From: Acidobacteriota bacterium
Lineage (GTDB): Bacteria > Acidobacteriota > Terriglobia > Acidiferrales > UBA7541
Reading direction: 5' to 3'
Length of the DNA: 39,198 nt
NCBI GenBank assembly: GCA_003223245.1
Contig: QHYI01000127.1
Coordinates: 1-39,198, forward strand
Positions within the stretch are counted from its first letter, which is position 1. Each line of letters starts with the position of its first letter. Positions 25,597 to 35,874 of the stretch are shown in pieces. The position numbers and the translations under genes are program-made. The notes below the pieces were generated by a model. That model ran no database searches. It was given only the letters and a program-made list of their open reading frames with translations, and was not told the origin of the DNA.

Positions 25597-25905
25597 ATGT
25601 ACGCCGTTATCCAGACCGGAGGAAAGCAGTATCGCGTCGCACCCGGCGACACCATTCGTATCGAGCGGGTGGAAGGAAAAGTCGGGGAGAAAGTCAATTT
25701 TGGCAACGTCCTGGCGGTTCACGGGGAGAAGCAGGTGTTTGTGGGCGCGGAAGTGGAGAAAGCGACCGTGACCGGTAAGATCGTGCAACAAGGGCGCGCC
25801 AAGAAACTAACGGTGCTCAAATATAAGAGAACGAACCAGTACAAGATTCAGCGCGGGCACCGGCAGAATTACACAGCGGTGCTGGTCAGCGACATCAAGA
25901 TCTGA
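25597..25905 (+). CDS. rplU: 50S ribosomal protein L21
   Basis: 102 aa, normal length. It opens with MYAVIQTGGKQYRVAPGDTI and continues IERVEGKVGEKVNFGNVLAV, which are diagnostic of bL21; the end KRTNQYKIQRGHRQNYTAVL is also characteristic. bL21 binds 23S rRNA in the large subunit. GGGAGGAAAGG precedes the ATG. It is followed 31 bases later by rpmA, the usual partner. Confidence 0.98.
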   Translation: MYAVIQTGGKQYRVAPGDTIRIERVEGKVGEKVNFGNVLAVHGEKQVFVGAEVEKATVTGKIVQQGRAKKLTVLKYKRTNQYKIQRGHRQNYTAVLVSDIKI

Positions 25906-25936
25906 AGAGTTTTAGTTCTGAGAAAAGGATTAGGTC

Positions 25937-26212
25937 ATGGCACATAAGAAAGGCGGCGGCTCGTCAACGAACGGCCGCGATTCGCAAGGACAAAGGCTGG
26001 GTGTGAAGCGCTTTGGCGGACAGCTCGTCAACGCGGGTACGATCCTCGTGCGGCAGCGCGGCACCAAGCATCAGCCGGGCGAAAACGTCGGGCGCGGCAG
26101 CGACGACACCCTGTACGCCATGGTTACAGGCTTCGTGAAGTTTCAGGACCGGGGACGCTTGGGGCGTTTCATCAGCATCCAGCCAGCAGAACAAGGCAAG
26201 TCCGCAAACTAA
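25937..26212 (+). CDS. rpmA: 50S ribosomal protein L27
   Basis: 91 aa. [20 protein letters not shown] then [20 protein letters not shown] and [20 protein letters not shown] are the standard bL27 sequence. Its N-terminal tail reaches the peptidyl-transferase centre. There is no Firmicutes-type N-terminal extension, so no processing is expected. AGAAAAGGA lies before the ATG. It is coupled to rplU. Confidence 0.98.
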   Translation: MAHKKGGGSSTNGRDSQGQRLGVKRFGGQLVNAGTILVRQRGTKHQPGENVGRGSDDTLYAMVTGFVKFQDRGRLGRFISIQPAEQGKSAN

Positions 26213-27730
<1,518 letters not shown>

Positions 27731-27764
27731 GAAAATTGGGGAGAGAGACTCCTTGGGAGGCGCA

Positions 27765-28487
27765 TTGACGACAGCGCAGGCGCACCGCACCGCCGCGAAA
27801 CATCACCCTCGCCGCATCGCGTTGTTCGGCGGCTCGTTCGATCCCATCCACGGCGGACACCTTGGCGTGGCGCGCGCCGCCGACCGCCGCTTCAATTTTG
27901 ACGAAATGCACTTCATTCCCGCGAGCCGGCCACCGCATAAGCTCAAGCAGCACCTTGCGCCGTTTCCCCATCGTTTCGCGATGGTCGCGCTGGCGTGCAT
28001 CGACCATCCGCACTTCGTGCCGTCACTGGCCGAGGCGGGCGAGGACTTTAGCGGCACGCAATTGCATTATTCGGTGGACACGGTGCGTTATTTTCGCCAC
28101 GTCTACCACGGGGACGGCGATCGCATTTTTTTCATTATTGGAGCGGACGCGTTTTTGGACATTCCGATGTGGAAGGAGTACGAAACGCTGCTCGGCCTGT
28201 GCGACTTCATCATTGCGAACCGGCCCGGGATCCGGCCGGAGGCGCTTCGGCTGGTGATTCCGCCAGACTTGATGGCGCGCCCCGGTAGCAGGAAAGAAGC
28301 GGAAGCCTCGCAGCCCTCCCAGGTAGTGGCGCGGCTTCATTGCACGACGATTTATCTGCTCGAAAACGTTTCCAATGACGTTTCCGCGACGGACATTCGC
28401 CGCCGGGCGCAACGCGGGCAATCCATTCACGGGCTTGTTTCCGCGCGCGTCGAGGAATACATTCTCAAACAGGGCTTATACCGGTGA
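27765..28487 (+). CDS. nadD: nicotinate-nucleotide adenylyltransferase
   Basis: About 240 aa from a TTG at 27765 with GGGAGG 4 nt upstream; frames running further upstream overlap obgE and are unlikely. The nucleotidyltransferase signature is GGSFDPIHGGH (with ALF before it), plus FIPASRPPHK and the C-terminal SATDIRRR with the closing VEEYI. The enzyme makes deamido-NAD from nicotinate mononucleotide and ATP. An insert of about 15 residues (ARPGSRKEAEASQPSQ) precedes the last strand. The stop overlaps the next start by four bases (GTGA). Confidence 0.95.
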   Translation: MTTAQAHRTAAKHHPRRIALFGGSFDPIHGGHLGVARAADRRFNFDEMHFIPASRPPHKLKQHLAPFPHRFAMVALACIDHPHFVPSLAEAGEDFSGTQLHYSVDTVRYFRHVYHGDGDRIFFIIGADAFLDIPMWKEYETLLGLCDFIIANRPGIRPEALRLVIPPDLMARPGSRKEAEASQPSQVVARLHCTTIYLLENVSNDVSATDIRRRAQRGQSIHGLVSARVEEYILKQGLYR

Positions 28488-28954
28488 ATTTCGAATCGTT
28501 GCCGCAAGGCGTGCGCGCCGCTGTTCAAGCCGCCCAGGAAAAGAAAGCCGCAGGCATTGTTGTGTTGGATTTGAGCGGGGCGAGCGCGTTCACCGATTAT
28601 TTCGTGATTTGCACGGGCTTCAGCACCCCGCAAGTGCAAGCGATCTGCACGGAAATCGAAGAGCAGTTGTACAAGCAAATGGGGCGGTCGGTGCGGCACC
28701 GCGAGGGCTATCGCTCGGCGGATTGGGCGCTGCTTGATTTCGGGGGGTTCATCGTGCACGTTTTCAGCGAGGAGGCGCGGCGCTACTACGACCTCGAGCG
28801 GTTGTGGCGGACCGCGGCGAAATTGGAGATCCCTGACCTGCCCGAAGGCTTTTCCGCCGCCGAGGCGGAGGAGGGCGCGGCTTTCCAGCACGAGCCTTAT
28901 TCCGCCGGAGAACGCATTTCGAGCCGCGGGCGCAGCGGTCGTTCGCGGACATGA
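28484..28954 (+). CDS. rsfS: ribosomal silencing factor
   Basis: 156 aa; GTG start overlapping the nadD stop. The RsfS/Iojap signature is clear: VVLDLSGASAFTDYFVICTG, HREGYRSADWALLDFGGFIV and HVFSEEARRYYDLERLW. The protein binds uL14 on the 50S subunit and blocks subunit joining in poor growth. It carries a C-terminal extension of about 35 residues (AAEAEEGAAFQHEPYS and a basic end) beyond the usual core. It overlaps the next gene by four bases. Confidence 0.96.
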   Translation: MNFESLPQGVRAAVQAAQEKKAAGIVVLDLSGASAFTDYFVICTGFSTPQVQAICTEIEEQLYKQMGRSVRHREGYRSADWALLDFGGFIVHVFSEEARRYYDLERLWRTAAKLEIPDLPEGFSAAEAEEGAAFQHEPYSAGERISSRGRSGRSRT

Positions 28955-29919
28955 CCAGCGAGCGATTGCCGTGGATCGCGCATGACCCGGCATCGCTGCG
29001 GCTGCTGGAACTCGCCGAAAAAGTGGCCGGTGCGCCCACCACCCTTCTCATCACCGGGGAGAGCGGCACCGGCAAAGATCATCTCGCTCGGCTGATTCAT
29101 GAGCTCGGGCCGCGACGCGACGCTCCTTATTTGAAAATTGATTGTGCCAGCTTGCCGCCTCAGCTTGTCGAGAGCGAGCTTTTCGGTCATGAGCGCGGGG
29201 CGTTCACGGGCGCGGTCGAGCGCAAGCTCGGGCGCTTCGAATTGGGCGGCAACGGGACGATTGTTCTTGATGAAGTGGCGACGCTTTCGCCGAACGCACA
29301 GAGCAAGCTGCTTCGCATTTTGCAGGAGCGCGCCTTCGAACGCCTCGGCGGGACGGAGACACTGAAGATCGCAGCGCGGATCATCGCGCTGACCAATGTG
29401 GACCTCCCTGCGGCGGTCCAAGCCGGGAGTTTTCGCGAGGATTTGTATTTCCGCTTGAACGTCCTGACGCTTACGGTTCCGCCGTTGCGCGAACGCCCAG
29501 CCGACATCTTACCGCTCGCGGAGCATTTGTTGGTGGGGCTTCGCGCCGCGCATGGGCGACCGCATGCGCAGTTGAGCGATTCCGCGCGGCGTATGCTGGC
29601 GGCTTACGCCTGGCCGGGAAACGTGCGCGAATTGAAGAACGCGCTTGAGCGCGCCTTGGTCTTTTCCGGTGTTGGCCGTGGTGCGGCGGGTACGGGGCCT
29701 GACCTTTTGGAGCCTGGGAATTTTCCGGAGAGCGTGCGCGCGGCGGCTGCCGGCCGAGCGAGCCCGGTCGCGGGACTGCGTTCGCTCGAAGAGGTCGAGC
29801 GCGAAGTTATCGCCGCAACACTGGAAGCTACGCATTACCAGATCAGCCGGTCGGCGGAAATTCTCGGCATCAGCCGCAAAACGCTGTTGGAGAAGCGGAA
29901 GAGGTATGGGCTGAAGTGA
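28951..29919 (+). CDS. sigma-54-dependent AAA+ activator without a sensor domain
   Basis: 322 aa. Walker A GESGTGKD (residues 36-43), the sigma-54 contact loop GAFTGA (83-88), Walker B TIVLDEV, the FREDLYFRLNVLTLTVPPLR segment and sensor II WPGNVRELKN are all present. The C-terminal Fis-type helix-turn-helix is SRSAEILGISRKTLLEKRKR. The AAA+ module begins within the first 15 residues, so no receiver, GAF or PAS input domain precedes it. Regulation must come from a partner, from expression level or from the ATPase itself. It is translationally coupled to rsfS. Its target genes are unknown; no sigma-54 (-24/-12) promoter was confidently seen in the window. Confidence 0.93.
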   Translation: MTSERLPWIAHDPASLRLLELAEKVAGAPTTLLITGESGTGKDHLARLIHELGPRRDAPYLKIDCASLPPQLVESELFGHERGAFTGAVERKLGRFELGGNGTIVLDEVATLSPNAQSKLLRILQERAFERLGGTETLKIAARIIALTNVDLPAAVQAGSFREDLYFRLNVLTLTVPPLRERPADILPLAEHLLVGLRAAHGRPHAQLSDSARRMLAAYAWPGNVRELKNALERALVFSGVGRGAAGTGPDLLEPGNFPESVRAAAAGRASPVAGLRSLEEVEREVIAATLEATHYQISRSAEILGISRKTLLEKRKRYGLK

Positions 29920-30069
29920 CCGGCTGGGGTCGAGAGTCAATCGTCGAAGGTTCGAAGGGCGATCTTGCGCTGGCAGTTTTGTCTTGAACTTTCAACCTGC
30001 AGCTTTTAGCTTTTGGTTTCCCCTTCCTCCTTTTGCTGAAAATTGAGAACTGAGGACGGTTAACTTGCG

Positions 30070-30498
30070 ATGCGCCTGCAACTGCTTATGATCGAGAAAA
30101 CACGCCGTCCGGAGATGTGCGCGCTCGTTGATGATTACGTAAACCGGATCAGGCGCTCCTGCCCGATTGAAATTCTCGAGGTGCGCGATGCGAAAGCGGC
30201 ACTCAAAAAACTTGACACGGGTCGCAGCGCGACGCCGATTCTTCTTGACCCGGGCGGCAGAATGATCGATTCAAATGCATTATCCAAGTGGCTTGGCGAC
30301 TTGCGCGATCGCGGCACGCGCCAAGTGATTTTTGTGTGCGGGAATGCGGGAGGCTTCCCCGAATCGTTGCGCGAGCGGGTTGTGCAAAAGCTTTCGCTCA
30401 GCGCCATGACGCTTTCCCATGAACTGGCGCGCGTTGTCCTTGCCGAACAGCTTTACCGCGCCTTTGCGATTCTCTCCGGGAGCCCCTACCCGAAATAA
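30070..30498 (+). CDS. rlmH: 23S rRNA pseudouridine-1915 N3-methyltransferase
   Basis: 142 aa, a SPOUT methyltransferase. The conserved C-terminal knot reads VVQKLSLSAMTLSHELARVV, then LAEQLYRAFAILSGSPYPK. The usual family end is GxPYHK; here Pro replaces His. FVCGNAGGFP occupies the SAM-binding loop normally written IGGxxG, so that loop looks altered in sequence, though length and topology fit. The enzyme methylates pseudouridine 1915 in the 23S decoding-side helix 69. A weak GAGGA precedes the ATG by about 14 nt. It lies 150 bases after the activator. Confidence 0.9.
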   Translation: MRLQLLMIEKTRRPEMCALVDDYVNRIRRSCPIEILEVRDAKAALKKLDTGRSATPILLDPGGRMIDSNALSKWLGDLRDRGTRQVIFVCGNAGGFPESLRERVVQKLSLSAMTLSHELARVVLAEQLYRAFAILSGSPYPK

Positions 30499-30524
30499 CC
30501 CGGCTGGTGTACAACCTTACTGCC

Positions 30525-30968
30525 ATGCCGATGCGCATTATCCCTGATGAGAACCAGCCTTCTGTGGCGATCGAGATTCCGCTCGAGAAGCCGCTGCCGG
30601 ATTACGATCTGGAAGAACTCGAGCAGCCCACGCCGCGGGATGTGGACGGCATATTGGTCAGGCAAGGCTTTCGTGACCTGGTAGACGATGCCCGCGGGAT
30701 CTTAACGGAGTTGCTTGCCGCTCCTCCAGCCGTGCATCCCGTGGATGAGGATGTGCTTGAGATCGACATGGCGCCTCGGCCGCATCCGCTCGAAATCACG
30801 CAGCTGACCGGAGCGATTTGCCCGACCGAGGATGAGGTCTACCGCCCGGGCCTGTGGATCGTTTTGTTCGATCCGGTAGCGCGGCCAAGGTACTCGCTTC
30901 CTGAACCTACACTGCGGCGCATCTCTGTCATCGCCTCGGAATTAGTGAAACGACTGCAGCTGGCTTGA
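30525..30968 (+). CDS. hypothetical acidic protein
   Basis: About 147 aa. It is rich in Asp, Glu and Pro: PLPDYDLEELEQPTPRDVDG, DVLEIDMAPRPHPLEITQLT and GAICPTEDEVYRPGLWIVLF, ending in a helical RRISVIASELVKRLQLA. No membrane helix, Cys pair or known motif is visible, and I do not recognise the family. Start candidates are GTG 30507, ATG 30525 and ATG 30531; none has a convincing SD. The stop overlaps an upstream extension of the cobO frame. Position between rlmH and cobO on the same strand suggests operon membership. Confidence 0.62.
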   Translation: MPMRIIPDENQPSVAIEIPLEKPLPDYDLEELEQPTPRDVDGILVRQGFRDLVDDARGILTELLAAPPAVHPVDEDVLEIDMAPRPHPLEITQLTGAICPTEDEVYRPGLWIVLFDPVARPRYSLPEPTLRRISVIASELVKRLQLA

Positions 30969-31024
30969 CCCCTGGCGTGAGGCGGCGCACATTTTTCTCT
31001 CCGCCACAGAGGAGAAGGGACGTC

Positions 31025-31561
31025 ATGCCGCAAGAAAAAGGACTGCTGATTGTTTACACCGGGCCGGGCAAGGGCAAGACGACTTGCGCGCTGGGAACGG
31101 CGTTTCGCGCCGTGGGCCAAGGTCTGCGCGTGCTGATGGTGCAGTTCATTAAAGGCTCGTGGCATTACGGAGAGCTGGACGCCGCCAAAATTCTGGGTGA
31201 CGACAAATTGGAGATTCGTCCCATGGGACGCGGCTTCGTGAAAATTGGGGGAGCGGAAACCGACCCTGAAGATATCAAGCTGGCGCACGAATGCTGGGGG
31301 GCCGGGCGCGACGCCATTTACAGCGGCAAATACGATTTGGTCGTGCTCGACGAAATCAACTACACCATCAGCTACAAGATGCTCGATGCGGACGAGGTGG
31401 TGGAGGCACTGAAAAAGCGGCCCGCGAGCGTTCATGTGATTTGCACGGGCCGCAACGCGCATCCCCAATTGGTGGAGCTGGCCGACTTAGTCACCGAGAT
31501 GCGCGAGGTGAAACACCCCTACACCAAGGGTATACTGGCTCAGCGAGGGATTGACTATTAG
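31025..31561 (+). CDS. cobO: corrinoid adenosyltransferase (CobO/BtuR type)
   Basis: 178 aa from ATG 31025, with GAGGAGAAGGGA just upstream; a longer frame from 30965 overlaps the previous gene. The P-loop GPGKGKTT (with IVYT before it), MVQFIKGSWHYGE, the Walker-B-like strand DLVVLDEINYTI and HVICTGRNAHPQLVELADLV identify the CobA/CobO/BtuR family. It adenosylates cob(I)alamin or cob(I)yrinate diamide to the coenzyme form. No other cobalamin biosynthesis genes are near, so a salvage role is likely (inference). Confidence 0.95.
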   Translation: MPQEKGLLIVYTGPGKGKTTCALGTAFRAVGQGLRVLMVQFIKGSWHYGELDAAKILGDDKLEIRPMGRGFVKIGGAETDPEDIKLAHECWGAGRDAIYSGKYDLVVLDEINYTISYKMLDADEVVEALKKRPASVHVICTGRNAHPQLVELADLVTEMREVKHPYTKGILAQRGIDY

Positions 31562-31622
31562 AAGTTGGAGGTTAGCAGTTCCTGGTTGCCGCAGTCGTGA
31601 ATCCCAAGTTTCGCACCGGCTA

Positions 31623-31675
31623 AGAACTTAAGTCTTCCGTTTCACTTAGAACTTATGACTCAGAACTGATAACTG
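31623..31675. repeat. degenerate AGAACT-type short repeats
   Basis: In the 119-base cobO-accD spacer, 14-nt units resembling AGAACTTATGACTC (31648-31661) and AGAACTGATAACTG (31662-31675) stand in tandem (11 of 14 identical), with a poorer relative at 31623. A similar string (GAAAATTGAGAACTGAGGAC) lies before rlmH near 30037-30056. The function is unknown. Confidence 0.45.
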
Positions 31676-31680
31676 CTTCG

Positions 31681-32529
31681 ATGGCTTGGTTCAAGCGAGA
31701 AAAAAAACCGATTGAGCAGCCCACGCCCCCCGAAGAGCGCCGCGTGCGGACCGAAGGCCTGTGGGTGAAGTGCGAGTCCTGCCGCACGATTGTTTTTCGG
31801 AAAGACCTGGAAGCGAATCTTTACGTCTGCCCGAAATGCCAATTTCACTTTAAGATGGGCGCGCGCCAGCGATTGGAAATGCTGCTGGACGGGCACTGGA
31901 CCGAGCACGATGCGGGCATGACCTCGACCGATCCGCTGAAGTTTGTCGACTCCAAGCCTTATACCCAGCGGCTGAAGGAAGCGCGGAAGAAACTGGGCAT
32001 GAACGACGCCATCCTCACGGCGGAAGGCCAGCTCAATGGCCGGCCGGTAGTGATGTGCGCGATGGAGTTCGGATTTATCGGCGGCTCGATGGGGGCGGTT
32101 GTCGGCGAGAAGGTGACGCGCGGCATTGAACTTTCCATCGAGACACGCCAGCCGTTTGTCGCGATTTCCTGCTCCGGTGGCGCGCGCATGATGGAGGGCA
32201 CCGTGAGCCTAATGCAGCTCGCGAAGGTCTCCGCGGCACTCGCCAAGCTGGATGACGAAAAGCTGCCGTACATTTCCGTTTTGACCGATCCGACGACCGG
32301 CGGAGTGACGGCTAGCTTCGCCATGCTCGGAGACCTCAACATTGCCGAGCCCGGCGCCTTGATTGGTTTTGCGGGCCCGCGGGTCATCGAGCAAACCATT
32401 CGCCAGAGACTTCCCGAGGGCTTTCAGCGTTCCGAATTCTTGCTCGAACATGGTTTTTTGGATGCCGTTGTCCACCGCAAAGAATTGAAAGCCTACCTCG
32501 CCAACGCGCTCGATGTGCTTATGGGATGA
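31681..32529 (+). CDS. accD: acetyl-CoA carboxylase carboxyltransferase, beta subunit
   Basis: 282 aa, normal length. The four-Cys zinc finger is at residues 31, 34, 50 and 53 (KCESC then YVCPKC). The crotonase-like carboxyltransferase fold shows AMEFGFIGGSMGAVVGEKVT, SCSGGARMMEGTVSLMQLAK, LTDPTTGGVTASFAMLGDLN and GFAGPRVIEQTIRQ. It pairs with AccA to carboxylate acetyl-CoA to malonyl-CoA for fatty-acid synthesis. accA is not in the window. No SD is seen before the ATG, which is unusual next to the SD-led genes around it. folC starts one base after its stop codon. Confidence 0.97.
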   Translation: MAWFKREKKPIEQPTPPEERRVRTEGLWVKCESCRTIVFRKDLEANLYVCPKCQFHFKMGARQRLEMLLDGHWTEHDAGMTSTDPLKFVDSKPYTQRLKEARKKLGMNDAILTAEGQLNGRPVVMCAMEFGFIGGSMGAVVGEKVTRGIELSIETRQPFVAISCSGGARMMEGTVSLMQLAKVSAALAKLDDEKLPYISVLTDPTTGGVTASFAMLGDLNIAEPGALIGFAGPRVIEQTIRQRLPEGFQRSEFLLEHGFLDAVVHRKELKAYLANALDVLMG

Positions 32530-32530
32530 G

Positions 32531-33874
32531 ATGAATTACGACCAGGCGGTTCATTATCTTTTAACGCTGGGCAGGGAATTGGCGGCGCCAACACAGGCTG
32601 CGGCGGCGAAGTTCGACCTCGAAAACATCGCCGTGCTGGCCGAGCGTCTTGGGCGCCCCGATCGTGCCTATCCGAGCGCGCATATTGCGGGAACGAACGG
32701 CAAAGGGTCGACGGCGGCTTTCCTCGAATCCATTCTTCGGCATGCCGGCTTTCGCACGGGTCTGTATACCTCGCCGCATCTCGAGAGAATCAACGAGCGC
32801 ATAAGGATCAACGGCGAGGAACTGGGCGATGAGCCGTTCGCCGCGATGTTCACGCGGCTGCAAGGACTGATCGAGGAGCTTCTCGCGGCGCACAAGTTGC
32901 GCGCGCATCCCACTTATTTCGAATGCCTGACCGCGATGGCCTTCGAATGCTTCGCCCGCGACCGTGTGGAATTCGGAGTCTTCGAAGTGGGTCTGGGCGG
33001 AAGGCTCGACGCCACGAACATTCTTTCGCCTCTGGTCACCATCATCACCCGCATTGACTTCGACCACGAAAATTTTCTTGGACACTCGCTCAAAGAAATC
33101 GCCGCAGAAAAGGCTGGGATTCTAAAGCCGGCAGTGCCGCTAATTGCCGCCCCGCAGCCACCCCAGGCTCGCGAAGTTATCCTCGCTCGCGCCAATCAAG
33201 TGGGCTCTCCAGTAATAGAAACGCCGCAAGCTTTTCAAATCAAGGAAGAGTCTTCGCAGAACGGTTTCTTCCGCGCGCGTGTTAGAGAGATTTCCTCTGG
33301 TGAACCTTTCGAGATTGCTCCCAGCCTGCCCGGCCGGTTCCAGCTGCAGAACGCGCTCAATGCTTTCGCCGCCGCGCGCCAACTGGCCGTACGCGGTTTT
33401 CGCATCTCTTCAAAAGACATCACCGAAGGCGTTGCTACGACCGTTTGGCCGGGCCGTCTCGAAAAATTGCAATCTAACCCGGATGTTTATCTGGACGGCG
33501 CGCACAATCCCGGCGCCGCGCGCGAACTCGCGCAATTCTTGGAACAGCGCTTCGCCGGCCGCAAAATCTGGCTGATTTATGGCGCGCTGCGCGACAAAGC
33601 GGTTGATGAAATTGCCGGCCAGCTTTTTCCTCACGCCACCGAAGTCATTTTCACCGGGCCGCGAACCTCGCGCGCGATCTCCGCGGCCCGGCTGGCTGAA
33701 ATTGCCTCGCACCACGCTCCGAGCTTCACGGTTATTTCTTCCGCCGAGCAGGCCCTCGACCAGACCCTCGCGGAAGCTGCTCCCGACGACGCTGTTTTTA
33801 TTACCGGTTCGTTATATTTGGTGGGCCAAGTGCGGCGCTACTGGAAGCAGCGTGAGCAAGTCGCAGCGCGCTGA
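32531..33874 (+). CDS. folC: folylpolyglutamate synthase / dihydrofolate synthase
   Basis: 447 aa from ATG 32531, beginning one base after the accD stop; a longer frame inside accD is less likely. The ATP-binding P-loop HIAGTNGKGSTAAFLESIL and the LYTSPHLERINERIRINGEE segment are typical, as are FEVGLGGRLDATNIL, ITRIDFDHENFLGHSLKEIA and the C-terminal Mur-ligase-like YLDGAHNPGAARELAQFL. The enzyme adds glutamate to folates and may also make dihydrofolate from dihydropteroate. accD-folC adjacency is a frequent bacterial arrangement. Confidence 0.96.
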   Translation: MNYDQAVHYLLTLGRELAAPTQAAAAKFDLENIAVLAERLGRPDRAYPSAHIAGTNGKGSTAAFLESILRHAGFRTGLYTSPHLERINERIRINGEELGDEPFAAMFTRLQGLIEELLAAHKLRAHPTYFECLTAMAFECFARDRVEFGVFEVGLGGRLDATNILSPLVTIITRIDFDHENFLGHSLKEIAAEKAGILKPAVPLIAAPQPPQAREVILARANQVGSPVIETPQAFQIKEESSQNGFFRARVREISSGEPFEIAPSLPGRFQLQNALNAFAAARQLAVRGFRISSKDITEGVATTVWPGRLEKLQSNPDVYLDGAHNPGAARELAQFLEQRFAGRKIWLIYGALRDKAVDEIAGQLFPHATEVIFTGPRTSRAISAARLAEIASHHAPSFTVISSAEQALDQTLAEAAPDDAVFITGSLYLVGQVRRYWKQREQVAAR

Positions 33875-33939
33875 AAAAAGCCGTAAAATATCGCCCTCAT
33901 GAGAATCGCGCGATTCGCTGGGGAAAGGCATAGAGACGC

Positions 33940-34500
33940 GTGAATAAACCGGATCACAACGATGCCAACCCTCTTGTGGGCATTATTATGGGCTCCACTT
34001 CTGACTGGGAGACCATGGAGCATGCCTCCAACATTCTCACCGGACTAAATGTTCCCCATGAAACGCGTGTGGTTTCCGCCCACCGGACGCCCGACCTGCT
34101 TTTTGAGTATGCCGCGATCGCCGAGCAGCGCGGGCTCGAGGTCATCATTGCAGGCGCGGGCGGGGCTGCGCATCTCCCCGGCATGACGGCCTCGAAAACG
34201 GTTCTCCCCGTGCTTGGTGTGCCTGTCGAGTCCAAGGTCCTTAAGGGGTTGGACTCTCTGCTCTCCATCGCGCAAATGCCAGGAGGCATTCCTGTCGGCA
34301 CGCTGGCGATCGGCAAAGCTGGAGCGATTAATGCCGCGCTGCTCGCAGCGGCGATCCTCGGCATCAAACATCCGGACATCCGCGAAGCACTGCGAAAGTT
34401 CCGTGCCGAGCAGACCGATCGCGTCCTCGCGCAACCCGACCCTTCGGTTTCCGCGGTTGCGGCTCCCATGAAAAACTCACCAAGGGGCAAACGGCAGTGA
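33940..34500 (+). CDS. purE: N5-carboxyaminoimidazole ribonucleotide mutase
   Basis: 186 aa, GTG start at 33940. Class I PurE motifs: [26 protein letters not shown] with the catalytic His, [11 protein letters not shown] and [20 protein letters not shown], then [20 protein letters not shown]. It converts N5-CAIR to CAIR in purine synthesis, using the product of PurK. A tail of about 20 residues ([20 protein letters not shown]) extends the core. The SD is weak. The stop overlaps the purK start by four bases. Confidence 0.97.
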   Translation: MNKPDHNDANPLVGIIMGSTSDWETMEHASNILTGLNVPHETRVVSAHRTPDLLFEYAAIAEQRGLEVIIAGAGGAAHLPGMTASKTVLPVLGVPVESKVLKGLDSLLSIAQMPGGIPVGTLAIGKAGAINAALLAAAILGIKHPDIREALRKFRAEQTDRVLAQPDPSVSAVAAPMKNSPRGKRQ

Positions 34501-35633
34501 CCCTGGGTATCCTCGGCGGCGGTCAGCTCGGCTACATGCTCGCGCTGGCGGGGTATCCTCTGGGCCTGCACTTTCGCTTTCTCGACCCATCTCCGGAAGC
34601 GCCCGTCGGCCGCATAGCGCAGCGGGTGACCGCGGACTACACAGATCACGCCGCGCTCGAACGATTCGCCAATGGCCTGGAACTGGTCACCTACGAATTC
34701 GAAAACGTCCCGGTCGAGGCGGCGAAATTCCTTGCGCAGCGCGTGCCGGTTTGTCCTCCGCCTGCGGCTCTTGAAGCGGCGCAAGACAGGTTCGCAGAAA
34801 AAACGCTGTTCCGCAGTCTCGGAATTGACACTACGGATTTTCTGCCCGTAGCAAAGCCCGGCGAGTTTGACACCGCTGTCAAACAACTCGGCCTTCCTGC
34901 CGTGCTCAAGACTTGCCGTATGGGCTACGACGGCAAGGGGCAGTGGATTCTGCGCACTGCGGAAGATGTCGCGAGAGCGAAGTCTGAGTTGCCGAAGGTC
35001 GCGCTTATCCTCGAACGATTTGTGCCTTTCACGCGCGAACTCTCGGTGCTCGCAGCGCGCTCGAGCAAGGGGGAAACCGCTTTCTATCCGCTCGTTGAGA
35101 ACCATCATCGCGGAGGCATTCTTCGCCTCTCTCTCGCCCCCGCCCCCGCGCTCGAGCCGCGCATCCAACAAGCAGCAGAAGATATTGCCCGCCGGGTCCT
35201 AGAATCGCTCAAATATGTTGGCGTCTTGGCTATCGAATTCTTCCAGCACCAGGGACGCCTGCTCGCCAACGAAATGGCGCCGCGCGTCCACAACTCCGGC
35301 CACTGGACGATCGAAGGCGCCGTCACCAGTCAGTTCGAGAACCATCTCCGCGCGGTTCTCGGCCTCCCGCTAGGCTCGACAGGAGCGGCCGGTCATTGCG
35401 CTATGATCAATTTGATTGGTGACCTTCCCGACCCGTCCGAAGTCTTGGTGGTCCCCGACGCGCACGTGCATTTCTACGGAAAGGTTCCTCGCCCCGGCCG
35501 AAAGCTCGGTCACGTCACTTTGCGCGCGGCATCGCCCGAACGACTCGCGCTCCGCCTTTCCGAGCTGCCAGCATTCTTTCATCGCCCCGACTTCTGCCTC
35601 GACTCGGCTCTGGCGCAATCCGCCTCCTATTAA
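34497..35633 (+). CDS. purK: N5-carboxyaminoimidazole ribonucleotide synthase
   Basis: 378 aa, GTG start inside the purE stop (GTGA). ATP-grasp protein: it begins [16 protein letters not shown], then [20 protein letters not shown], the [18 protein letters not shown] strand, [13 protein letters not shown] at the ATP lid, [20 protein letters not shown] and the closing [20 protein letters not shown]. It makes N5-CAIR from AIR, bicarbonate and ATP. It is translationally coupled to purE and is followed by a terminator. Confidence 0.97.
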   Translation: MTLGILGGGQLGYMLALAGYPLGLHFRFLDPSPEAPVGRIAQRVTADYTDHAALERFANGLELVTYEFENVPVEAAKFLAQRVPVCPPPAALEAAQDRFAEKTLFRSLGIDTTDFLPVAKPGEFDTAVKQLGLPAVLKTCRMGYDGKGQWILRTAEDVARAKSELPKVALILERFVPFTRELSVLAARSSKGETAFYPLVENHHRGGILRLSLAPAPALEPRIQQAAEDIARRVLESLKYVGVLAIEFFQHQGRLLANEMAPRVHNSGHWTIEGAVTSQFENHLRAVLGLPLGSTGAAGHCAMINLIGDLPDPSEVLVVPDAHVHFYGKVPRPGRKLGHVTLRAASPERLALRLSELPAFFHRPDFCLDSALAQSASY

Positions 35634-35742
35634 CATGGCGTTCGGAGTCGCAGCACAAGAGCGCTTCGGATTGCTCTGGGAGTGCTTTCGGCCGATGCTT
35701 GTCAAATCGCTAGTCTGGCCATGCGAGGAACCCCTCTTGCTC

Positions 35743-35776
35743 AAAAAAAAGAGGCCAGCCGGGGCGGCCTTTTTTG
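35743..35776 (+). terminator. intrinsic terminator after purK
   Basis: An A8 run, then AGGCC (35752-35756), a 9-nt loop and GGCCT (35766-35770) followed by a T-run. The A- and T-runs extend the stem, with one G bulged. The reverse strand also reads as stem plus T-run, so it is potentially bidirectional. It lies about 110 bases after the purK stop and ends the housekeeping block. Confidence 0.8.
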
Positions 35777-35874
35777 TCTGTGAGCACGCTTTTTGACGGC
35801 AAGCAAAATGAGACTCGGGGTGTTGCATGGAAGGAGAGTTTGGTGCAAGCTACGCGCTTTGTAGGGGGTGTAAA

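Noticed and set aside
33954-35171. Minus-strand frame of 405 aa over purE/purK
   Set aside because: Both strands are covered by conserved purE and purK. The frame is a GC-rich antisense shadow.
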